Shown here: positions 1 to 11,476 of the stretch, in pieces
How the letters are laid out: each line of letters begins with the position of its first letter
How positions within the stretch are numbered: the first letter of the stretch is position 1
Source: Labia minor
Lineage: Eukaryota > Arthropoda > Insecta > Dermaptera > Spongiphoridae
Direction of reading: 5' to 3'
NCBI GenBank assembly: GCA_963082975.1
Contig: OY720348.1
Span: 54,091,564 to 54,155,563, forward strand
DNA: 64,000 nt
Program-made: the position numbers and the translations under genes
The notes under the pieces: generated by a model
The model's database searches: none
Told to the model about the DNA's origin: nothing
The model's input: the letters and a program-made list of their open reading frames with translations, nothing else

Positions 1-62
1 TATCCATATTTATTTTTTATTGCATTAATAGATACATTTAAATTATTTGAGATTGTTTCACA
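1..62 (+). repeat. Fragment of the ACCGACCG repeat (family C), distal part
   Basis: The first 60 bases resemble the distal part of the full copies near 39590-39640 and 54120-54180 (pyrimidine-rich start, 'cattaatagata', then 'atttgaaattgtttc'). The rest of the element lies outside the window or is lost. Bases 63-162 hold nothing recognisable. Confidence 0.4.
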
Positions 63-162
63 ACGTTTAGAAGATTTATATTTATTCAATATAGGATAAT
101 TAAATGACGTCATCAATTTCGTCATACAGCGCCTACGTAAATAATTTCGTATAAAATATAAA

Positions 163-530
163 CTAGCTTCTAAGACCGCCTTGGGCGTTCTTCACTTCTA
201 GACGGGGGCTCAGTCCCCGTACCATGTATTTGCTTGGAAGTTTATACGTAAAAGGTTTTCATCCATTTTGTTTCAATCAGTATATTACATAAAACCTTCA
301 TTTGTTTATGTGTTCTTACTTAAAATATATTTTAATTTAATCAGTACATTAATTATAATTATTATTGTATATGTTATATCTATCTATCTATCTACTCGAA
401 ACTTCTTGGCCGCAACAACCACATTTCTCCAAATGTCCCTTCATACATTGTCCACACATATTAAAATCGCACTTGAAAATCAAATAGAGATCAAAATTAA
501 AATTATTTATTCATATCATCCTAAAAATTA
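163..530 (-). mobile_element. 3' end of a Helitron-like element with LINE tail
   Basis: On the minus strand the sequence ends in CTAG (163-166) followed by T, preceded by a GC-rich hairpin (about 173-187) and a second one (about 203-218), the layout of a Helitron 3' terminus. Inward (about 340-460) it contains the AT-rich tail and last part of a LINE on the same strand. The order is the same as in the copy ending at 10517, so the LINE piece travels with the Helitron end. The 5' terminus is not identified. Confidence 0.6.
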
Positions 531-810
531 AAAAAAGTAATAAGTGAATGTTTTCAGTGTGTTAAATAAGTTAAAAAGGCCAATATTAGCAAAAAAATAA
601 ATATAAAAATATATAAATAGTATAAAAATAAACATTCTTTCAATTGTATTCTTTGCTCTGCTGAATGACATGTAGATATCAAATTTTAAAAAATTAATTT
701 TTGAGATATACAACAATATTGTGATATAATTTCATCGAAATCGGTTCAGCCAAATTTGAGTCTATAACGTCAAAATTTCCAGACAGAAAGAGAGACATAA
801 AAAATTCTAA
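530..810. repeat. Dispersed repeat containing the GAAATCGGTTCAGCC motif
   Basis: Similar sequence occurs at about 55440-55716 and twice at 60254-60510. Shared landmarks are 'ttctttgctctgctgaatgac', 'gatatacaa(c/g)aatattgtgat' and a 'cgaaatcggttcagcc' block followed by 'cagacagaaag'. It resembles the tail of an invertebrate retroelement or Helitron, but no ends are defined. No coding capacity. Confidence 0.5.
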
Positions 811-1589
811 AGTCACTATTGGATTCTGGAGGTCATGAAATGCGAAAATATGCAAAAAAATTTAAATTCACAGCAATGTGCAAACAAAAAACTTTATTTA
901 AATATATACATATAAATAAATCAAATTTACGAAAATATATATATTTTTTATCAACAGGTCTACTTTTCTATCTTTCAGTGCATAAATACATACGTTTAAG
1001 GAGTATATGATTCATAGTAATTTATGTTCTTTGAAATTATTTGAATAGCGATTCGGTGAATCAGGTATTAATATTAACAACCAAACCCGATAATAAGGAT
1101 CATTTTTTTATTGACCTAACGGTGGCTCGGTGAGCCAGGTAAGTATTAATAAATTATAAATATTATTAATTATCTTTTTACAATAATTTCATTTCAAAAA
1201 ACTTTTTAACTGTATGAATTAGCAAATGACAATTTAAATGTGTTTAAATTAAATTCAAAATGCTTTTCTCGTGTAAAAATTAAAAAAAGTTTCTTTTTTA
1301 TTTACAATTATAGATTATTAAAATGAAAGAATCATTAAACATATTTTAGATTTGGATAAATAAATAATAAATAAATTAACATATGGATAATAAAATGATA
1401 GGATTCTTAAATGTAATAGATATTTAGTAATAATGTATTTATTAAGAGCAAATAAAATAGTAAATATAAATACAATGTTAAATAAATCAGATTTTTATTG
1501 ATTTAAACTATAATTTGTGCTATAAAGTATATAAGCTATACGATTAAATTAATTAAAGAAAATCTTGTTTTCATTATTAAGCCTATTTT

Positions 1590-3700
1590 TCAAACATTAT
1601 GTATTAATAAATGTTTATTTAAATGTGATTTTTGATTAAATTTCTTTTCGCAATAATAACATTCAAAAGGTTTTTCTCCTGAATGAATTAGTAAATGTGT
1701 TTTTAAATTTGATTTCAGATTAAATTTCTTTTCACAATAATTACATTTAAAAGGTTTTTCTCCTGAATGAATTAATAAATGTGTTTTCAAATTTGATTTC
1801 AGATTAAATTTCTTTTCACAATAACTACATTCAAAAGGTTTTTCTCCTGAATGAATTAGTAAATGTGTTTTTAAATTTGATTTCAGATTAAATTTCTTTT
1901 CACAATAATTACATTTAAAAGGTTTTTCTCCTGTATGAATTAATAAATGTCTATTTAAATGTGATTTGCCATTACATTTCTTTTCACAATAATTACATTC
2001 AAAAGGTTTTTCTCCTGAATGTATTAATAAATGTGTTTTTAAATTTGATTTATTATTAAATTTCTTTTCACAATTATTACATTCAAAAGGTTTTTCTCCT
2101 GAATGTATTAATAAATGTTTATTTAAATGTGATTTGCCATTAAATTTCTTTTCACAATAATTACATTCAAAAGGTTTTTCTCCTGAATGTATTAATAAAT
2201 GTGTTTTTAAATTTGATTTATTATTAAATTTCTTTTCACAATTATTACATTCAAAAGGTTTTTGTCCTGAATGAATTAATAAATGTTTTTTCAAATTTGA
2301 TTTATCATTAAATTTCTTTTTACAATAATTACATTTAAAAGGTTTTTCTCCTGAATGAAGTAATAAATGTGTTTTTAAATGATATTTCTGATTAAATTTC
2401 TTTTCACAATAATTACATTCAAAAGGTTTTTCTCCTGAATGAATTAATAAATGTCTAGCTAAATCAGATTTCTGAATAAATTTCTTTTCACAATTATTAC
2501 ATTCAAAAGGTTTTTCTCCAGAATGTATTAATAAATGTTTATTTAAATGTGATTTGTGATTAAATTTTTTTTCACAATAATTACATTCAAAAGGTTTTTC
2601 TCCTGTATGAATTAATAAATGTGTTTTTAAATTTGATTTATTATTAAATTTCTTTTCACAATAATTACATTCAAAAGGTTTTTCTCCTGTATGAATTAAT
2701 AAATGTCTATTTAAATGTGATTTGCCATTAAATTTCTTTTCACAATAATTACATTCAAAAGGTTTTTCTCCTGAATGTATTAATAAATGTTTATTTAAAT
2801 GTGATTTGCTATTAAATTTCTTTTCACAATAATTACATTCAAAAGGTTTTTCTCCTGAATGTATTAATAAATGTTTATTTAAATGTGATTTGCTATTAAA
2901 TTTCTTTTCACAATAATTACATTCAAAAGGTTTTTCTCCTGTATGAATTAATAAATGTGTTTTTAAATTTGATTTATTATTAAATTTCTTTTCACAATTA
3001 TTACATTTAAAAGGTTTTTCTCCTGAATGAATTAATAAATGTGTTTTTAAATGTGATTTGTGATTAAATTTCTTTTCACAATAATTACATTCAAAAGGTT
3101 TTTCCCATGAATGAATTAATAAATGTGATTTTACATGTGATTTCAGATTAAATTTCTTTTCACAATAATTACATTCAAATGGTTTTTCTCCTGAATGAAT
3201 TAATAAATGTTTATTTAAAGTTGATTTCTGATTAAATTTCTTTTCACAATTATTACATTCAAAAGGTTTTTCTCCTGCATGAATTAATAAATGTCTATTT
3301 AAATATGATTTGTGATTAAATTTCTTTTTACAATAATTACATTCAAAAGGTTTTTCTCCAGAATGAATTAGTAAATGTGATTTTAAATTTGATTTCAGAT
3401 TAAATTTCTTTTCACAATTATTACATTCAAAAGGTTTTTCTCCTGTATGAATTAGTAAATGTTGATCTAAATGTGATTTCTGATTAAATTTCTTTTTACA
3501 ATAATTACACTGTAAACGATTGTCTTCTGTATGGATTGAATCAGTTTTTTCTTCAAATTTTTCGTCTGTATCCTTTTTGAGTTTTACATCATTTTTGAAA
3601 ATTGAAAATATTTTTTGATGAAAACATTTTTTTAGATGTTTACATAAAAATTCCTCACTTATAAAATTCATATGACAATATACACAAGGATATAGAGGAC
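1590..3700 (-). CDS. Poly-C2H2 zinc-finger protein, terminal exon (23 fingers)
   Basis: An open reading frame with 23 tandem C2H2 fingers of 28 residues joined by H(S/T)GEKPF linkers, ending HNV-stop. Such proteins are nuclear and usually bind DNA. An ATG at 3671 gives 693 residues, but the frame stays open to a TTTTTTAG acceptor (3701-3702) and the added residues complete an N-terminal CCHC finger (C-x2-C-x12-H-x3-C, starting CVYC). I therefore read this as the last exon of a longer gene; earlier exons were not found. Residues about 24-52 form a charged spacer. Fingers vary almost only at helix positions -1, 3 and 6. Odd features are HSWEKP for HSGEKP after finger 5, GQKP after finger 15, and CEKKC for CEKKF in finger 19. 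No KRAB, BTB or ZAD domain is visible. Upstream sequence is AT-rich and intron-like. Confidence 0.85.
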
Positions 3701-3720
3701 CTAAAAAATGAATTGTTTCG
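3701..3720 (-). other. Probable 3' splice acceptor of zinc-finger exon 1
   Basis: On the minus strand a T-run followed by AG (AG at 3702-3701) precedes the open frame that encodes the first CCHC finger. The same acceptor is kept at 63242-63243 in copy 2 and at 29023-29024 in the relic. Its conservation in all three supports its use. Confidence 0.6.
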
Positions 3721-4150
3721 TTATTTCAAATCATTATATTTTTATATATCTAAGTATTTTATAATTCAATTTAAGGAATAATATTACAAATAATATTAAA
3801 AAAAATAATTTTAGTGACAATTAATATTACTTTAGATGAAAAAAACATAATAATAAAAAATAACCTATATATATTGGATATTTCGTGTCTTCTTGTGAAT
3901 AAAGATCCATTTTTAATTGATTAATGAATTATCAATATAAAATATATACTAGTTAACAAGTAATATAAACCAGATGGTCTGTGATATAAACGTTTTAATT
4001 TAGGATTTTGATTTACAATTAAACTAATAACCAAATAGTTTTCTTTATGATAGCAACCAGGTGAGTGACATGCAAATTTGACTTCCGGAAACCTTATGTG
4101 TTTTGACTCTTATGATTGTTAGATGGCGTTGCTGTCGACAAATTACAATT

Positions 4151-4701
4151 TTACCGACCGACAATAGGAAGCGAAGAAATGTATATTTTATGACCATTCT
4201 TTTTTAATTTTTAATTGATATTTTATTAATATTTTTTTACATTAAAAATATTTTATAATTTTTATTTATTTTCGAAATAAAATTAAAAATATTTATTTTA
4301 ATAATATTTTATAATAAAATTACGAAATATATTTATCTTTCCCCCATCAAAGAAAAAAAATAATCATGTAGTTAGCAACATATAAACAATTATAAAAGAA
4401 GGAATTTCAAATAAATTGTTTAATAAATTTGATCTAATAATATTAAATAAATTATTTATATTTTATTAATTAAAATGTTTTTTTAGAGTAAATTATAAAT
4501 AATATAAATGGTATTTGATTATTATAAATAAAAAGAAAAAAATATATCCTCCATTCTTAATTCAAATATTGACAAGTACAGGTGTCAATATAATTTCAGA
4601 ATTTATATTATTATCAGTAGTAATCTTTGGTCGAAACAGTCTATAAGAGAGCTCTTGCTACTTTGAAAAATGTAATGCTGAAGCCATCTAATTATAACAA
4701 C

Positions 4702-4732
<31 letters not shown>
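4151..4732. other. AT-rich non-coding stretch with family C fragment
   Basis: Begins with a short family C start (ACCGACCGACAATAGGAAG, about 4154-4172), then very AT-rich DNA and a (TA)n run at about 4703-4732. No gene is seen. Confidence 0.5.
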
Positions 4733-4733
<1 letters not shown>

Positions 4734-5627
4734 TAGCTGCTCCGATCGCCTTCGGCGCTCTCCACACCTAGACGGGGGCTCCGCCTCCTGTACCCCCTCC
4801 CCGAGTGTCCCTATTCAGAGCTCTAACCATCTAAATCCTACCCTGTCCCATCTCTCTCACGTTCCTTACTACATTGTCCACCCTGTTCACAATTAGTCTT
4901 CCACCCGGACGTTTTCCAATCGAACTCCCCACCAATATATTTTTCCTCTCCCATTCTAGCCATGTGCCCTGCCGATCCCAGCCTTCTCTATTTTATGACC
5001 TATATCTATAGATGCATAGAGGTCATGCAATTCCTTGTTATGCAGTCTCCGCTATTCCCCGGTGTCCTCATCTTTCTTTGGCCCATAAATGCTGGGAAGA
5101 ATCCTATTCTCAAATACTCTGAATCTACTCTCATCTCCCAGGGTTATAGACCAGCCTCCCACCCATATAATACAACAGAAAAAATAATTGTTTTATATAT
5201 TTTAATTTTGATCCCCTTTGATAATAATTTCCCGATTGCAACCTCGATTTAAATTCTTTGCAAATATTATTCGCTCTGATACTAATTATTTTGCATTATC
5301 ACTATTAATTTCAAACCCCATCACTTTCCCTGCCTCGATTATTTTTTTTATACTACTTTAAATGTTATTAATTCATTTAAAAAAAACAAAGTAAACAAAA
5401 TAAAAATAAAATATAAAGAGATTAGCATAACACTAAACTACTATAAAATAATATTAAAAAATATATATTAAAATCTTACGTGAAAATTCAATTATGAGAT
5501 CAAATTCTTAATTATAATGATTTACTCACATAATCTTAAAAATTAATAGTATTAAATTATAGCCGTAATGTGAATGTTTTCAAAGTTTAAAAGGCCAATA
5601 AGATCAATTGAGATATTGTAAATATTG

Positions 5628-5659
<32 letters not shown>

Positions 5660-6368
5660 TTAAATTAATAAAAATAATTTATAGTTACAACTCAATAGTC
5701 GTTGATTTTGAGAACTCGACTTACACTCAATGCTTGCTTTTATACCCTATAGTGGACGTTGGGGGTGGCAATTTGGGTTTTCCCAATAAGAGAAAGCAGA
5801 TTCCCCTACATGGCCTCCCCTCCGAGCCCCTAGTAGGGATTAATTTAATTATTTATTATATTTTAAAGGAACAAATCGAAAAAATATTCAAATTTTATAT
5901 ATAGTTTTTTATATATGTTTATTTATGCAGAAAAAATTAATTGACATAATTATTAATTTAATAAAATAAAATATTAAAATAATAAAAATTAATAAATTTG
6001 TAAAAAAATATATAATACTTGAAAAAAAATGTGCCTTTGCGAGTTTCGAACTGAGAGTGCAAAGTCATAAGATAACCCCTTAGATCGTTCACCCACGAAC
6101 CACTTTTGTTTGCAAGTCTCCTATTACGATATATATAGATGTCAAATTATCGCCAGCAGTGCCTCCATGATCTAGCATTGTAATTAAACTATTTTTATTT
6201 AAATACCACCCCCTGGACACACCTTACCAATTAGCGGTTTAATTAAAAAAAGTCTGACATGCCCTGAGACCTACTGAATATGCATAAAAAATTTCATAAA
6301 AATCGGTCCAGCCGTTTCGGACGAGTATCATTTCAAAGTTTTGTGACACGAGAATTTTATATATAAGA
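4733..6368 (-). mobile_element. Non-autonomous Helitron with captured LINE segment
   Basis: On the minus strand it starts TCTTATATATAAAATTCTCG after an A, and ends with a GCGCCGAAGGCG-type hairpin then CTAG before a T. That is the A|TC...CTAG|T insertion signature of Helitrons. There is no Rep/helicase ORF. Inside, 4790-5165 encodes degenerate C-terminal LINE reverse-transcriptase sequence on the minus strand. A (TA)n run lies at about 5629-5652, and a stretch at 6035-6110 has a perfect tRNA-like B box (GTTCGAAAC, minus strand). The last about 120 bp carry the 'CCGAAACGGCTGGACCGATTTT' type motif common near 5' ends of such elements. Confidence 0.7.
4790..5165 (-). pseudogene. LINE reverse-transcriptase C-terminal fragment
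   Basis: Minus-strand translation gives pieces matching the end of arthropod non-LTR retrotransposon pol: a SITLGDESRFRVFENRILPS-like stretch (about 5060-5140), then YGPKKDED and AGHMARM-like pieces and a basic tail. Frames are broken. It ends abruptly at the GC-rich Helitron 3' region, so it is not a full LINE. The clade is not assigned. Confidence 0.65.
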
Positions 6369-6369
6369 T

Positions 6370-6742
6370 ATTACTATCAGATTTATTAGTATCAGTATTT
6401 TTGTGAGATTGTTTTCTCGTCGTTTCGACACCCATTTTGGCGCCATTTTTAAGAGATTATTTAGGTGGGAATATTTTTGGGATTCTGGGTCTTAGTCTGT
6501 GTGACCAAGGGTTAATATCGGGATTTTGGGTTGATAGTTTGGATTGTTTTGTACTCACTGCGTTGCTGTGGAGCTCCGAAGAATCCTGGGCATTCCTGAG
6601 ACTGACACACGTCCCAATCTGATCACAAAAATATTCCCACCTAAATAATCTCTTGAAAATAGCGCCAAAATGGGTGCCGAAAGGTCGAGAAAACAATCTC
6701 ACAAAAATACGTAATTATATCCCTGATAAATCTGATAGTAAT
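6370..6742. mobile_element. Foldback MITE with about 110-bp inverted arms (family D)
   Basis: The two ends are imperfect inverted repeats: 'attactatcagattta', 'gtatttttgtgagattgtttt', 'cacccattttggcgc' and 'gagattatttaggtgggaata' appear at the left and, reverse-complemented, at the right. The roughly 150-bp centre is unpaired. Short overlapping ORFs on both strands here are by-products of the palindrome. Related half copies lie near 38930-39055 and 47180-47290. No clear target duplication. It abuts the Helitron ending at 6368. Confidence 0.7.
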
Positions 6743-7017
6743 AATTCGAAAACCTAAACCAACATATATATATATATATATATATATTAATATAATATAT
6801 GATCAAATATTTTATCAAGTAAATTTGAATATTTTTTCATTTTTATATGAAAATCAAATTTTTTTAATTAATTTGTACCATTTTGGGAAACATTTGATGG
6901 GTAATTTTTACAAAACCCATTTAACAATTGTAATAAATAATTAAAAAATTGTAAAATTTTTAAAGTTTATAATAAAAAATTGTATAAATCTGTTATAGCG
7001 TCGAGCGATAGCGATTA
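6743..7017. other. AT-rich DNA with a family E 3' end fragment
   Basis: After a (TA)n run (about 6763-6787), positions 6890-7013 resemble the AT-rich interior and hairpin end of family E (ending GAGCGATAGCG). It lies head-to-tail with the next copy. Confidence 0.4.
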
Positions 7018-7643
7018 TCTTATTATACTAGCAAAAATTGTATATATATGTGTGTATATTTTTTAATTAATTTATTGATGATATTTGATTTTTTTGAAAT
7101 CCACAGCATAGATAATATTCATAAAGCCAAATCGATCAGTATTAGTTTTAGTCTTAAGAAAAATCAGCTTCTTAGTTTTTTTCTTAAATTAATTTTATAT
7201 GACGTCACAAATGAATAAATATCACAAAAAGAATCTAAAATTTATTTGTCTTACAAACATTGTAAGTTTATTTATGATATTTTAAAAACAATTTTTTAAT
7301 CTGTTTTGTCTTTTAATTTTTGTTAATTCTTATAAATTTTTATTTAGTTATTTTATATGTTTTTATTTCTATTTTCGCGTTTATTTTTAAATAATTTACT
7401 AATTTATATTTATTTATTCATTGTTTTTTTATTAATTAATTTTTAGATAGGTTTATAATTTTTAATATTTTTTCACTAAAATATTATTTATTATTTATTA
7501 TTATTGAGGACCCCAAGTTCAATTCATTTTAATCAGATTGATGCAATCATTTAACATTTAATAATTGAAATAAATAATTAAAGAATTGTATATCAATGTT
7601 TTTTAAAGGATCGAGCGATAGCTCGGTGTTCCAAGTACTAGAA
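7018..7643 (+). mobile_element. Family E Helitron-like element (short copy)
   Basis: Starts with TCTTATTATACTAGCAAAAA after an A, the same terminus as 31211 and about 34133 read on their minus strands. It ends near a GAGC/GCTC hairpin followed by 'ggtgttccaagtactag' at about 7616-7643. No ORF. Confidence 0.4.
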
Positions 7644-8134
7644 GTTAATTCCATAATTGGGGAAACTTTTTCACACTTTGCAAACTTCTAATAAAATTAT
7701 TTCATATCTTAGAAAAATTATTTTTTAAATATTATTAAATTAATATTCAGTCTATTTCATTATATATATATATATATATATATATAATAGTACATTTATA
7801 TAAGTTAAGAATTGTGATGAAAAGTGTATGAAGGTGATGTTTGTTTTTCCAATTTTGAAGAATTCTTTTACAGTTTCAAATCCAATATATAAATCCATTC
7901 AATATTATTGTAAGTGGAATGGCTGAAGTTTATAACAGCTATTCTTTCGAGTTTAAGGCCAATTGCCTATGGAGAAATCACCCAGGACACAACAACCGAT
8001 TCGACATTTTATTAGGCCTATGCTGAACAAAATGGGATGGAACTCATCAAGATGTCGTATTCTTGGAATTCCTATGTTAAAAGACAAATTGACAAAATTG
8101 CATTTATTTTGAAATGAAATTTAATACTCTTCTA

Positions 8135-8175
<41 letters not shown>

Positions 8176-8770
8176 AAGATTTTCATGAAAGTTTGTTTAT
8201 GACTAGTTAATTTCACGTTGGCAGCTCTTAGCACTTAGAGAGAGATTATGCCTCCTGTATCACCTAAGTGATACATACTATTTTGTTTAAAGTATAGATG
8301 TAAAAGATTACCATTTATTATAATATTTATTAAAAATATTTAATTTCAATTATTATGTTCAGTTATATAAAACTTTAAATTTAAAATGTAAACATTTGAA
8401 TGTTAATTTAAATTTATTGATTTACTTGTTTGTTTGATTCGCTTTCGCTTTTGCTAATTTTTCAAGATAATATATTTACATCTCTATTAGGGGAAACTTA
8501 TCTATCAATGTGGCGCTAGGGAACTCGTCATAATATTTTAAAATGATTTTCTTCGATTTTTTATGTCCTATCGAGAAATTGAATAATTAAACCAAATTAA
8601 AATAAAACTATATTTAAGAATAAATATTAATTTTATAATTAATTATTCAAATAAAATTATTCAAAAAATAAATATTCAATAATTCTAATTAAATGTAATA
8701 ATAAATTTCTAAGAAATAAATTCTCAACTTTTTAAAAATATTAAATTACTTCAATGAAAATAATAATAAA
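7644..8770. other. AT-rich interval, one unrecognised coding-like fragment
   Basis: Mostly A/T with (TA)n runs at about 7762-7787 and 8137-8170. The part at 7900-8100 is less AT-rich and has a short open stretch from ATG at 7920 (MAEVYNSYSFEFKANC...), broken by a stop after about 35 codons. A second frame continues as YAEQNGMELIKMSYSW-like sequence. I do not recognise it; a decayed transposase fragment is possible. Confidence 0.3.
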
Positions 8771-10517
8771 TCTATATATATAAAGGAGAGTGTTTGTATG
8801 TATGTATGTAATTTGTTTACTTTTTTGCTGTCATAGAAACAAACAAAAAAGAAATTCCCAATCAAAGAATTATTATAATATTTAATTTTTTATTTTAAAT
8901 TCTAATATTCAAATATCATTTCAATTAAATAATTTATTCTAAAAAAGTTCTCATTTTAATTAATATAATAAAATATTTAAATCATATTTAACTTAAATTT
9001 TATTTTGTATTTATTCTTTCTATATTTGAATACTTCTTTTATTTTAAGGGAGGGAATTAACTATGATCTAAAAAAATTAATAAATGAACTTAATAATAAA
9101 AAATCAAATAAATCCATTAATTTAAATTAATACTATTAATGAATGTATATATTGTTAATTTATCTTTAGTTTTATCAATACTTTTATACCGTTAATTTTT
9201 ATAAATTAATTTTTAGAAATTGTCTCAAGTCTCTAACTTTGCATTTTCTCAAATTTTATTATAATTAAAAATATTCAATAAAAATCAAGCAATGAAATTA
9301 AAATATCAAAATGAAATGATCAAGAAATATTATACTCTATTATAACATATACAATTCTTATAAACTATAGGCGGAGGAAATATTAGACGATATCATTGCG
9401 GGTTCAGGCCAAATCGATCAACATTAATTAAGATATTTTCATTATGACAGATAAAAAAAAAAACCGCGAATTCAATAATTCTGTTCACTAATTATTTGTA
9501 GACTTTAGGAAAACCTACGCATGACTCAATAGATCCGGATAAACTTTTTCAAATTTTGATCTTAAAATTTATCTTGAAGGTAGTAAAGAAAGAGTAAGAT
9601 GTGGAAATCAATTGTAAAATATTAGGTTACCCAGACGACTTAAATATAATAGGAGATTCGGCAATTGCAATTACAGATAGCGAGGAAAAATTAATCGAGG
9701 TAGGAAAAGAGATGAGGTTTGAAATTAATAATGATAAATAAATATATTTTGAAACAAACAAAATTTAGAATTTGAATATGTAGAAAAATTGAATGTAATC
9801 ACGAAAGATAATAATATTTGAGAAGAATTTAAATCGAAGTTGCAATCGGGAAACGCCTGTTATCATGCAGTAAAGAGGCTTATCTCATCAAAATTATTAT
9901 AAAAGGGAATGAAAATTAAAATATATAAAACAATTATTTTGCGTGTTGTATTATATGAGTGTGAGACATGGTCTATGATCTTAGGAAATGAGAGTGGATT
10001 CAGAGTATTTGACAATAGGATTCTCCCCAGCATTTATGGGCCAAAGAAAGATGAGGGAATGACGTACGAGAGATGGAACAGAGGTTCAGGATAAGGACAC
10101 TTGGAGAAATGTGGTTGTAGCTGCCAAGAACTTGCGAGTACCGTTGAGCCACGCATGGTCTATGACCCTGGGAGATGAGAGTAGATTCAGATTATTCTTT
10201 CCAGCATTTATTGGCCAAAGAAAGATGAGGTCACCGGGGACACTTGGAGAAATGTGGTTGTAGCTGCCAAGAACTTTCGAGTAGATAGATATAACATATT
10301 CAATAATAATATATATAATTAATTTACTAAATAAATTAAAATATATTTTAAATAATCACACAATAAGAAATGAATGTTTTATGTTATACATTGTTTGAAA
10401 CAAAATGGATGAAAACCTTTTACTACTTTCAACCAAATACTATGTACCACTCGGGGGTACAGGGGGCGGAGCCCCCGTCTAGATGTGAAGAGCGACGAAG
10501 GAGCTCTGAGCAGCTAG
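8771..10517 (+). mobile_element. Helitron-like element enclosing a LINE fragment
   Basis: The 5' end is A|TCTATATATATAAAGGAGAG followed by TGTATG repeats, a typical Helitron start. The 3' end has two hairpins (GGGGGCGGAGCCCCC at about 10464-10478, and one around 10488-10508) followed by CTAG (10514-10517) and T. The interior is AT-rich and carries reverse-transcriptase fragments at 9390-10310. The 5' and 3' ends are far apart, so linking them as one element is an inference. Confidence 0.5.
9390..10310 (+). pseudogene. LINE reverse transcriptase, degenerate 3' half
   Basis: Plus-strand frames give a FVDFRK-like motif (about 9500), GYPDDLNIIGDS with the catalytic [FY]xDD pair at about 9627-9638, a VGKEMRFEINNDK stretch, and then from 9909 YKTIILRVVLYECETWSMIL with a RILPSIYGPKKDEG stretch. 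These follow the order of a non-LTR retrotransposon pol C-terminus. Frameshifts and stops break it. The end region is locally duplicated (about 10100 and 10235), and the tail runs into 'gtagatagatataacatattcaataataa' as in other LINE copies. Confidence 0.75.
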
Positions 10518-11230
10518 TTAATGAAATAAAACTTGTCCAGAACATGCCTTGAATATTATGTCTTAATATATAGGCATATATAATTTGAAATATAATTTAA
10601 TATTTTTTGAAAAATCAAAAAATACAATAATTTGGATGCTTAAACTAATTTAATATAATTATAATTGCGGATAAGAATTGGATTACTAGAAAATATATCT
10701 ATTTTTCAAATCAAATGAACTTTACCGGAGTCAATTTCGAAGCCATCTTCAAATGCGATATGGTAAGATTTGGACCCTTTTGATTTTATGACTCATTTAA
10801 AATATCTCATGCTATTTAAGTTGAAAGTTTAGTTAGCAAACTTGAGCTGCTTTAGTTTGAAATGATCAAATAAAGAGTCATTAGGTTTAAATGAAAAAAA
10901 AAAAAAATTAATCACCCAGGCTTGTGTCAGCTATCAGATAACATAATTGGATTATTTCTGTTTTAAAGAAAAATACTACAATCAAATTTATTTAAATTGA
11001 AAATACAAAATTAATATGATTTTAAAAGATAATGAATGATGAAGAATTAATTATAGGATCACTATAAATTGCATGAGGCGCGAATTAGGAAAGTAAACGG
11101 TGAAAAGTTTTTAGTTTGGTACACCTGGAAAGGGCATGCTGATCTTTTTTGCTACTCAACTGCTTAATGCTGTCGCGTACCGCTTGCTACTTAAAAATTT
11201 TCTATGTTTTTATAGACTAAGAATTGAGAG
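10518..11230. other. No gene seen
   Basis: AT-rich sequence without a recognisable ORF, repeat end or RNA gene. Confidence 0.5.
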
Positions 11231-11363
11231 TTATTATTATTATTATTTGTGGATAGACCCTGAGAATCACGAAGAACTTTTAAAGATAAATTATTAATTA
11301 TTGAATTTCCTTAGGCCCGAGACTTCAGTGTGGTAGACTGTCGTGCTAACCACTAAAGAGTTA
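11231..11363 (-). mobile_element. tRNA-derived SINE (copy 1)
   Basis: On the minus strand it reads CTCTTTAGTGGTTAGCACGA (A-box region), then an anticodon-arm-like part and TCTCGGGCC, a 3' body with 'gtgattctcagggtct', and an (AAT)n tail. It matches copies at 35803-35952 and 45852-46001. The tRNA part does not fold into an intact tRNA. Confidence 0.75.
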
Positions 11364-11476
11364 TGACACAAAGTCTATATCTATATAGATATATCTAGAT
11401 ATATCTATATAGATATATCTATATAGATATATATAGATATATCTATATAGATATATATATATAAGACTTTGTGTCA
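11364..11476. repeat. Palindrome of TGACACAAAGTCT arms around AT microsatellite
   Basis: TGACACAAAGTCT at 11364-11376 is perfectly inverted at 11464-11476. The intervening ATCTATATAGAT repeats are themselves self-complementary, so the 113-bp unit can form a near-complete cruciform. It touches the SINE. Confidence 0.75.

Larger units (their letters stand above)
640..4150. repeat. Segmental duplication, copy 1 (carries zinc-finger exon)
   Basis: This stretch is repeated with small differences at 60351-63674, including about 900 bp downstream of the zinc-finger exon and about 450 bp of intron-like DNA upstream. The match ends near 'gatggcg(t/c)tg(c/a)tgtcgacaaattac' at both sites. The two copies differ in finger number and by scattered substitutions and indels. 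The downstream part (810-1589) has no gene. It contains a family E hairpin (about 1123-1137, GGCTC/GAGCC) and several minus-strand AATAAA-type motifs that could serve as poly(A) signals. Confidence 0.8.

Noticed and set aside
6437..6702. Overlapping ORFs on both strands
   Set aside because: They are mirror images inside the foldback MITE and carry no protein motif.
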